DNA from: Crambe crambe
Lineage: Eukaryota > Porifera > Demospongiae > Poecilosclerida > Crambeidae
NCBI GenBank assembly: GCA_963924555.1
Contig: OZ004583.1
Coordinates: 5,551,501-5,615,500 of the forward strand
Direction of reading: 5' to 3'
Length of the DNA stretch: 64,000 nt
A model generated the notes under the pieces. The model did not search any database and had not been told where the DNA came from. It was given only the letters and a program-made list of their open reading frames with translations. Numbering within the stretch: the stretch's first letter is position 1; each line of letters begins with the position of its first letter. Positions 56,601 through 64,000 of the stretch are shown one piece after another. Made by a program: the position numbers and the translations under genes.

Positions 56601-58039
56601 CACCCCCAATTGGCTCTAGTGCATGTGGCAAATCTCCCTCCCCTTTGGCCTCCTTCATTTCAACTACCACCTTTTTGAGTGCAGCCCCCTGTTTCCTTCA
56701 GCTCGTCCACTTTTGCCGCTGCTTCATCTCCTTCCGTTCATTCCACTTCTTCTCGATCTGCGCTCCTCCCTTCATCTCTCTCATATTTCTCTTGCTCATC
56801 TTTTCAACTCTACCACAAATGCCAGCTCATCCTCAGTATGTCTTAAATTTTCAGCTAACGCTTCTCAATATTGGCTCTAATACTGTAAGACCTCCTCTTT
56901 TTTATGTAACATTTATCCCTACATCCCTACATAATTAATTTTGAACAAGTATTTTTGCTTTAGTCAGTTTCCTTGTGTGGAGAATCTTCGGAAAGTGGTT
57001 AGCTTTTAAAAGTCGAATTCCATGAGTTCTGGCACGTAATAGTCATGCATACACTATTAGCTATATTGGCATTTTTTTTGGTCAAATTCTGAAGAAAAAA
57101 ATCTGTCCCATGTCTGTGTGGCCTATACTTTGCTCTTTCATGTTCTATCTCAAGCCTGTATTTATTATATCTTATAACACAGGTTTGTTTAAATGTGGTG
57201 TCACTGGCATTCTACAAATACTGGTGGACCAAGCATCTAGGCAACAGGCTGCCATAGACGAATTGTCTAACCAAGTCTCCAAGCAGCAGGCTACTATAGA
57301 TGAGCTAGTATCAAACCAAGTATTTAGTCAAGTATCCAAGCAACAGGCTTCTACTATGAATGGATTCATCAACAAAGAGCAGCTGAGTACCATGAACCAA
57401 GCAGCTGACCAAGTATCCAGGCAACAAGTTACTACCAACCAACACACTGCAATCAGCAAAGTATCAAAGGAGCAAACTTCTAAGGGTCGAACTTCTAAAA
57501 GTCAACTACTTAGCAAGTTAAAAGCTTCACAAAAGTCTGGTAAGAGTAAGGTACAGATTACAAAGACACCAAATAGATCTAGAGACAAGAAAGACAAATC
57601 CAGCAACACCAAGACTTCAAAGGGACGCAGAAAAGTGACTGGTGGTAAAAAATCTCAAGCCTCAAAGCCTGATAAAGTTCTTCCAAAGCCTAAGCTTGAT
57701 GAACCTTCACCTTCTGTAGACAAAACAAGTGGTTTACTTACTGTGAATGAAGTTCTTTCAAAATTCCCTTCACTTGTACGCAAGAAAAGAATAATCAATT
57801 TGTGTGGGAAAATAGCACAATGTTCTGTGATAGGAAAGGATATTTTGCTCAAATGCACTGTCAATGGCAAGACACTTCCTCCTATACCAGTGAAGTATCT
57901 TGATACTCTTAAGCAAACCTTGCTAGACATCTTCCCTGAGTATAAAACAAAGCAAGATGATTTTGAGATTATCTGGAAGGGTTGTTTGAGGGCCATAGGT
58001 AAAATTTGTACTAAATTGCGATCAGAAAAGAAGCCATAA
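53648..58039 (+). CDS. BEN-domain protein with acidic N-terminus and coiled coil
   Basis: Three coding exons with matching phase, 53648-53735, 54366-54443 and 57183-58039, give 340 residues. The N-terminus is acidic (CDEISVVSFDGSEELDFIPL), with a Ser/Asp stretch from exon 2. Exon 3 has heptad-like QVSKQQATIDEL repeats, a long Lys/Ser-rich probably nuclear-targeting part, then a C-terminal domain: TVNEVLSKFPSLVRKKRI, IGKDILLKCTVNGKTLPP, LDTLKQTLLDIFPEY, IIWKGCLRAIGKICTKLR. The LP...L...FP...W...CxxxIxxxCxxLR pattern fits BEN domains, which bind DNA or chromatin proteins. Further copies follow at 59700 and 60140. Intron 2 (2.7 kb) holds decayed mobile elements. Confidence 0.6.
54780..56900 (+). 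mobile_element. Decayed LINE and ISXO2/Merlin-like remnants in BEN intron
   Basis: At 55770-55860, separate frames read TRISLGGPG and VVQIDESLFRHKPR, the first catalytic region of ISXO2/Merlin-type DDE transposases; IQRRNAATL-like sequence follows near 56090. At 56300-56420 the frames read IRLKRGLFQG and SMSPLLFCLCVVPLSHVLN, a reverse-transcriptase motif of R2/NeSL-like LINEs. Stops and shifts are everywhere. The block is more GC-rich than its surroundings. Exact borders are not visible. Confidence 0.6.
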
Positions 58040-58379
58040 CTTTACAACTTTCATGGATCATTATGTAGCTAGAATGATGAAATTCTATTACCTTGCCTCA
58101 TCAAACATTCTTCTTGGTAATTCACACACCTCTACTTAATATTTTTATCATTAATTCTTATGCACCTTTATTTCTCTTTCTTGGATAGTTATGTAGCTAA
58201 TAATTATTTCTGGCTTGGTAGGTGATTTCTCAGCTACAAGAATCCAACCAAAGCCCCTATAACAGATTTTTTTTGAAAGAAATACTCATACGAGTTTAGG
58301 ATCATACACTATGCACATGTGCAATGATAGAAGAAATTCATATCCAGCTTCTAAAATAATCACTATTCTCACTCTGTAT

Positions 58380-58460
58380 ACCAGCCTTATTTGCTCTGTA
58401 TAGCTACCAGCCTTATTTGCTCTGTATAGCTACCAGCCTTACTTGCTCTTTATTTTACTT
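58380..58460 (+). repeat. 27-bp tandem repeat, three copies
   Basis: ACCAGCCTTATTTGCTCTGT plus ATAGCT, third copy diverged. It lies in the 58040-59260 spacer, which otherwise shows only a degraded GGACACTTTGG mariner-like piece near 58680. Confidence 0.75.
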
Positions 58461-59269
58461 TCATTTCTCTCATCCTGAGGAATCTAACCTCTTGCATAAA
58501 TACTGCAAATCTGGATTGCCATACAAATCCATAGAACTGTTTTATCAATAGCTATTTTCGAGCAAATCAACTAGCTACCCGCCAAGGACAAGTATACCTG
58601 TTAAACTACTAAATTTAGTATAGCTATATAAATGTATTCTCAAGTTATTCAATACTTTGGATAGTGGAATCTCTGAGTAAAGGACACTTTGGGATAAGCC
58701 ACTTTGTCCTTTGTAAAGAGGTTGTCCTTTTTTTCTTTTTGAGGTTTAATACTATTTGGAGGTTTTACTGTATTCGCTCATAGGAAATTAACCCACTTCA
58801 ATTGCATGGAAGAAATTGAAGTATAACTACAAAGGCTGGAGGTATACAGAGCCCAATAATGACTATATTCCAGAGCACTAACACACTATATACATTTAGT
58901 GTAGGCCACCAATTATGAACAAAATATGTTCCCTGGTACCCCGAAAAGAAAAGAGGCTTAGCTAGATCCTCCAAGAAGATTCTTGCTATACACTTATACA
59001 AAATCAACTACTGGTCAATACATAGGTATAAGGAGTTCAATTTGCATAACATAAACTTGTACCTAATACTCTTGCTCTTACTTACACACTATATAGAATT
59101 CCATGTCTATGCTCTGTTGCTTATAATAAGTCCAGAACTTGCTCTGTAAAGGACCACTGGTTAGATTACAATTTCTATTTTTATTCCATCTCTATAGATA
59201 TACCACAATCATGCATACATGTCATGCTTATTTTATATAATGTGACTGTTATTATTACTATTGATGACA

Positions 59270-60000
59270 GATTTTCACTGATGAAGTCAGAACCATTCTC
59301 CAAGTACTGATTGATCAAGCTTCCAAGCAGCAGAAAACCATAGATCAACTTACATGCAGCCAGAATAGCAGCTGTTGAAGAATCCACCAAGAAATAACAA
59401 ATGCTTATAAACCATGTTGTACATAAAATTTACACTCCTATAAGAAGAGAAAAATGAATAAATTTTACAGTCATGGGAAGAGAAAATGAAGAGGAGTAAA
59501 TTTGTTAGAGTCAAGACTATCCATGAACAAGCATTGACTTTAATAGCCTCTGTACTTGGAGGAAGCAAGCATAAATCTGCTAAACTCAAACCAGGTCCTA
59601 AAGAGGTTGGCATCTCTCGTATTTCAAAGAAGAAAACCAAGAAAACTAGCAAACATCCTCCCACTCCTATCATGCCAGTAGCTAAGCCTATTGAGCCCAA
59701 TGGAAGAGATCAATGAAATTAGTGTAGGTGAAGTCATTTCAAAATGCCGCAAGCTTGTCAAACAGGAAAACATTAAAGCTCTAGCTATTCAAATTGCTGA
59801 AGATTAGAAGCAGTCATAATATAGGAAGAGATGTAGCTAATGGTGAAATACACACTTAAAGGTTCACATCAACCTGCACTGCCTACTGATTCTCTGTATA
59901 CTATAAAAGAAACACTTCTTAAAATATTTCCATCGTACTGGAAGAATTTGAAAAAGCCCGGCTGAAGTGTATCCAAGGCCTGGTACATGCATGTTCAGCC
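59270..60000 (+). pseudogene. Second BEN module, frameshifted
   Basis: Pieces parallel the BEN gene's last exon: DEVRTILQVLIDQASKQQKT (59280-59345), a Lys-rich part (59486-59710), then EISVGEVISKCRKLVKQENI, IGRDVANG, LPTDSLYTIKETLLKIFPSY and CIQGLVHACSAM in different frames. Stops at several points show decay. Confidence 0.65.
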
Positions 60001-60139
60001 ATGCAATTGATTGAAAAAGAAAGCTTTCAGATCCAGCTCATTCTAAGGAATCTGGATTTGTACCTCCTACTGTTAATCCAATTACAAAGATTGTCAACCC
60101 TTTACCATTATCAACTATTAGCTAATCTCATGTCATTTG

Positions 60140-60474
60140 AATCTCTCTATGTAGATATCAGAAACATATATTGTCGAAAGTTAGCCACAGAAGTTGTCTT
60201 TGGACGAGATGTGATAGAAAGGTGTAGTCCTTATCATGGGAGGGGCTCCTATCCAGGATTGCCTGTGGTTGAATTGAACCAGCTGAAGCAAATGGTGTTG
60301 GACTGCTTCCCGTCCTTGTGGAATGATTTGGATGAATTAAAGAAACGCTGGGTTGTTTGCATTCAAGGTCTTTCAAAGTGCTGCAGTGGTTTGAATTCAT
60401 ATATAATCAGAAAGCTAACAAATAGTGATGTAACTGCTACAGCATTAATTTCATTGTGTGTATGCAGTAGCTAG
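60140..60474 (+). CDS. Third BEN module, open frame
   Basis: After an AG at 60154 the frame reads RNIYCRKLATEVVFGRDVIE, GLPVVELNQLKQMVLDCFP, then ELKKRWVVCIQGLSKCCSGL. It is the most typical BEN pattern in the window (LA..vFg.dv, LP, FP, W..C...I...C). It may be an exon of a multi-BEN transcript with the upstream modules, or the end of the decayed second gene. A stop lies at 60472. Confidence 0.55.
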
Positions 60475-61370
60475 CTGAATTGTATAACTATCAGTCTAAA
60501 GGGAAAAAAATCTTTTTTGAAACAATAATGTACATTGATATTATATTATCTAGCTATGTACATGTTAGAGGGCTGATAGCAACTAGAATCTACTTCATCT
60601 CGCCATAATTGACCTCCAGCAAGCATCTCCAGTTGTCCCAATGTACTAGCCTAGGAGGTAAAGGGTCGTTACGCGAGATCACATTGACAACCTTTACCTA
60701 ACATATACGTACATGTGCAGAAGTCACGTGCGTGGATACGCATTGTGTAATGTGAGTTTTGCAAGCTTAAAAGGTAACTATTTATAATCTCTCTCAAGCA
60801 ATTCTCGTTAGATAAGTAAGCAACTCAGTGTGTTCTACTCTATAATTAATACTCGAACTCTGGGCTGTGTTATGACTGCTTGGAAGAAGAAATCCCAGAC
60901 CATAGCCTCACCCCCCTTTCCCCTATAGAGTTCAGAGGTTCATGGTTATAAGAAACAACCTCTATTCTGCTTGCTCACTGTAGAAGCAATGTGGGTGGTG
61001 CTGGTCTTTCGCCACCACTGGACTTACAATACATCATAAGGCAAAATCCTTGTGGCCCACATAAAGCATCTGCAAAGAGTGGGGGGGGTTTAATATAATA
61101 TATATACCACTACACAATTCAGTAACAATAAGGGCGCTCTTCTACTCTCTAGAACACTGCATCTATACTACCTGTACCCATAATGAACTATGATCATGGT
61201 GGCCCCATAATCTTCCTCCACTCATGAAGTACATAAAGTCAAGGGAATTTTTTTGGTGAGCAAAAAAAAAAAAAGAAGAGAGATTTAGTGTGAAATTTTT
61301 ATACAAGAATCCACCCCACACAAGAAATGTCCTGCTATAATAATAATAGATTTCTCTTCCCAGATATGGA
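60475..61370. other. Spacer and putative second promoter
   Basis: No gene. The CACGTG-containing block (60715-60735) resembles the one upstream of the first BEN gene. A run of about 9 G lies at 61081. Confidence 0.4.
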
Positions 61371-61459
61371 ATCGTCATCATGTGATGAAATCAGTGTTGT
61401 ATCGATTGATGAAAGTGAAGAATTGGACTTCATGCCCCTTACTAAAAAGCGAAAATGTG
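61365..61459 (+). pseudogene. Second copy of BEN gene exon 1
   Basis: After an acceptor (TTCCCAG) the frame reads MESSSCDEISVVSIDESEEL then DFMPLTKKRKC, nearly identical to the first BEN gene's exon 1. A donor-like GTGAG follows. The second Ser/Asp exon was not found nearby; the gene may continue beyond the window or be incomplete. Confidence 0.6.
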
Positions 61460-62718
61460 AGCTAATAGCTAATAAGTTTATACCTTGTGTGGTGGGATAA
61501 TACTTGGTGTGTAGAAATAGGTAAAAGGTGGTTGGGGCCATCCCCAATATTATTCTATAGGGAAATTCCCCTAATCATAGTACCATTATCCATAACCATG
61601 CACAGGTGTGCAGAAAATTATTTTTAATCACCCCAATAAGAATTTCATTGACTCTCCCATGGCACAAAACTTTGAAGAGTGATATTTTTAGCGTGCTTCT
61701 GTGTACTGTATAGCTAGTGCTAATTCTGCCAAATAATTCATAGTCTGAGTGACCTTTGAACTCATAATAGTCTTTGAATCTTATGTTGAGAAATGAAAGG
61801 TGCCAAAGAAAGTTTCGTAAGTCTTGTAACAGAAGAACAACTGGCAATTGAGATGAGCGAGCAAAATAACTCAGCTAAATATAAGTTGCAGTACTAATGA
61901 TTTACTACTACAGTCTTAATAAATAGCTAGTCAATATTTTTTTTTTTAATCCCACCAAATGACCACATTGCCAAATACCAGGCACTAGTATTATTAATAA
62001 TTCAAAACCATCACCTTCATCCTGTACTGTAGTCTGTAGGTACTGTAATTCACTAATATTTCATGATAAATGTTTATGTTAAATTGATTTCATGCAATAC
62101 TGCAGCTTGTAATAAGCTCTAATACTCATTGTAAATATTTTTGTATAGGAATACCTGTAGAACTAGGGCAATGTTCAACATTCAGTTGACAGCGAGCGAG
62201 CAAGCAAGTATTCTTCAACGATTTTCATTTGCTGTTGAGTATCTGCAGCAATGTGCAGCATTTGACAGTGAGCAAGTGAGCAATTAAAGTAGCTGATAGG
62301 CTTCAGTGCTTGATATTGCTAAGAGTCATGTAATGGTGGCAGGCAGCTGCATACATGCTTACCTCAAAGCACTTAGATAAGCCTAGTGCATACAAGCCGC
62401 TTAGATAAGCCTCTTGTGCCTGCTGCCCAAAAGGCTGTAGAGATGTCGAGATTTATGCCTTGCTGTTGAGTTATGTAAGTGGAGTGGCAGGCACCTGCAT
62501 GTATAGAAAGCTAAATACTTACCACAAAGCACTTAGATATGTCTAGTGCCTACAATCCACTTAGATAAGCCTAGCTATCCACCACGCTATAAACAAAGCG
62601 ATGTAGAAATCAATCAAGCAATTACAATTGGAGCATGTGCATAAATGTACACGCAGGGGGCGCTACTATTGCACAACACTTACGCCTGAGGCATTTTGGA
62701 GTGTAGACCTAGATATAT
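61460..62718. other. Repeat-rich spacer
   Basis: No gene seen. Around 62180-62580 related phrases recur (AGCGAGCAAGCAAG/AGTGAGCAAGTGAGC, AAAGCACTTAGATA, TTAGATAAGCCTAG), an old local duplication. Confidence 0.45.
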
Positions 62719-63024
62719 GAGAGTAAAAACATTTCTTCTAAATGAAAGAGTGATGTAGGCTTGAGTACATGACTATAAAAAGTACTGAAACAAGGTGCTG
62801 GCTGTGTACTTACAGAACTGACAAACCCTACAATTGACATAAACCTTACATCGCTGCTGCCATATTATCCTTTTGGGTACATCTTGCAACGATGTAGGGT
62901 TTGTGTCAATTGTAGGGTTTGTCAGTTCTGTAAGTACACAGCCAGCACCTTGTTTCCGTACTTTTTATAGTCATGTACTCAAGCCTACATCACTCTTTCA
63001 TTTAGAAGAAATGTTTTCACTCTC
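62719..63024. repeat. Foldback: 135-bp inverted arms, 36-bp loop
   Basis: Arms 62719-62853 and 62890-63024 are near-perfect inverted repeats (outer ends GAGAGTAAAAAC / GTTTTCACTCTC, inner ends CTTACATCG / CGATGTAGG). Confidence 0.9.
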
Positions 63025-63239
63025 ACTTGTTTGCATACTTTTTTCAAGGGGTGTGGCTAAGGATGTCAAGAACGACCCTCTACCAAATAAGCTTACCACG
63101 CCCACCGCAACTCAGTAAGACAGTTTTTTTCTCAGTGTATATTGCTAACTGTGTCTACGAAGCGTTCTAGCATTCTAATGTTGTCTACGAAGTGTATAAA
63201 CTAACTGTGCTGTCTACGAAGCGTTCGAGAATTTGAGTC

Positions 63240-63545
63240 GTCCACGAAGGCATTCAAACAGCAATTGACAGTTAGGACTTGAGCTGTACTTCAATTTGAA
63301 CGATACCATTCCTTACCTGAGGTGTAGAGCTTCAAGATGGTACCAAGATCGTAGATATAGGATGAAGCAATCAGGAGTTATGGCTGTCAAGCGTCCATGA
63401 AGGCACTCGAACGGCAATTGACAGCTAGGACTTGAGCTTTACTTTAATTTGAACAAGACCATTCCTTAGATCAGGTGTAGAGCTTCAATATGGTACCAAG
63501 ATCGTAGTTATAGGATGAAGCAGTCGGGAGTTATGGCTGTCAAGA
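63240..63545. repeat. 153-bp direct repeat, two copies
   Basis: Copies 63240-63392 and 63393-63545 share GGTGTAGAGCTTCAA, ATGGTACCAAGATCGTAG and GAGTTATGGCTGTCAAG with about 10% differences. GTCTACGAAG-type motifs upstream (63140-63240) are a shorter related unit. Confidence 0.85.
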
Positions 63546-63549
63546 AGAA

Positions 63550-63562
63550 GATTATTATTATC

Positions 63563-63610
<48 letters not shown>
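63550..63610. repeat. (TTA)n microsatellite
   Basis: About 20 units, directly after the second 153-bp repeat. Confidence 0.9.
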
Positions 63611-63613
<3 letters not shown>

Positions 63614-63644
63614 AGCGTGGGCGTTTTGCGTGTCAAGCCTACAT

Positions 63645-63666
63645 AGAGAGTGCTACCGCACTCTCT
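63645..63666. repeat. AGAGAGTGC hairpin
   Basis: AGAGAGTGCtaccGCACTCTCT after CCTACAT, a variant of the hairpin in the 227-bp repeat at 21 kb. Confidence 0.8.
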
Positions 63667-63672
63667 GATATA

Positions 63673-63786
63673 GATTATTACATTGATACCGTGAAATATC
63701 ACGAGTCTGTTGGCTAGTATTCACACGAGTGCTGAGAATACCAGCCAATCAGACGAGTGATATTTCACAGTATCTACGTAATAATC
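63673..63786. mobile_element. 114-bp palindromic MITE
   Basis: GATTATTACATTGATAC / GTATCTACGTAATAATC ends, then GTGAAATATCAC, GTCTG and TTGGCTGGTATTC-type arms pair almost through the whole length. Confidence 0.85.
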
Positions 63787-64000
63787 AATTTATTATGTAA
63801 CTACTGAGCATGCGTGGTGCCTTCAGTGAGTGCACTTGTTACAGTTGTAATTGATTTCTACAGCATTTCGTTTCTGATTGTAGACACTAGGCTTATAAGT
63901 GTCTATTGTAAGCGCTAAGTGCTTTGTGGCTAGCATTACAGCTTCCTCTAGCTCTGTATGCAGCTAGTCTCGTGGGCCAGACCCTTTACCAACCGCGCTG

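Noticed and set aside
56484-56938. Ser/Leu/Phe-rich frames
   Set aside because: Pyrimidine-rich sequence after decayed element remnants; no domain.
63550-63610. Regular repeats as a CRISPR array
   Set aside because: Simple trinucleotide repeat in eukaryotic DNA; no unique spacers here or in the 33-bp and 37-bp arrays.
63508-63702. 64-residue poly-Asn frame
   Set aside because: Translation of the (TTA)n microsatellite.
63940-64000. Possible tRNA-like sequence at the right end
   Set aside because: No cloverleaf or B box; the CCAGACCCTTTACC motif looks like a dispersed repeat also seen near 3970.

Overview
The window looks like nuclear DNA of a demosponge or a close relative. The evidence is short GT-AG introns of about 50-850 bp, AT-rich spacers full of TAGCTA motifs, a dense load of small inverted-repeat elements (MITEs), and families common in sponge genomes: KDZ and P-element transposons, beta-helix proteins with a multi-pass tail, BEN and BORCS6 genes. 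No prokaryotic features were seen. The assignment is inference from gene content.

Layout. 1-551 (-): broken Gypsy-type gag. 729-3723: decayed P-element/THAP9-like transposase (+) meeting an unrecognised companion ORF (-) tail to tail. 4208-11471: a structurally complete 7.26-kb KDZ-type DNA transposon with 34-bp terminal inverted repeats and a 7-bp target duplication. It carries a KDZ transposase (+) and a convergent accessory gene (-) that joins a homeodomain-like region, a proline-rich linker, a Ulp1/C48 protease and a PHD finger. Both genes carry inactivating changes. The element sits 28 bp upstream of a host 2OG-Fe(II) oxygenase-like gene (11500-12795). 12.8-22 kb is gene-poor, with a 48-residue RING-like ORF.

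22-42.6 kb is the most unusual part. Three paralogous genes (called A, B and C here) encode tiny type I membrane proteins: a signal peptide, almost no ectodomain, one membrane segment with a CC-x-x-C motif, and a cytoplasmic tail ending in DSQLQEAPPPSY-like PPxY motifs. The A-B-C cassette is duplicated in tandem (about 22-31.7 kb and 34.3-42.6 kb). Copy 1 is open; in copy 2 each gene has a frameshift. The copies differ by two small inversions and several mobile insertions whose empty sites can be read in the other copy. Between them lie an inverted B fragment, a Helitron-type coiled-coil fragment and a broken Ig exon.

42.8-47 kb (-): a 1,390-1,409 aa beta-helix/multi-pass membrane protein. 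48.6-52.1 kb (+): a BORCS6-like gene in six exons. 53.6-58.0 kb (+): a BEN-domain gene with decayed LINE and ISXO2/Merlin-like remnants in its large intron, followed by further BEN modules and a second copy of its first coding exon (61.4 kb), so this locus is also duplicated in tandem. 62.7-64 kb is repeats.
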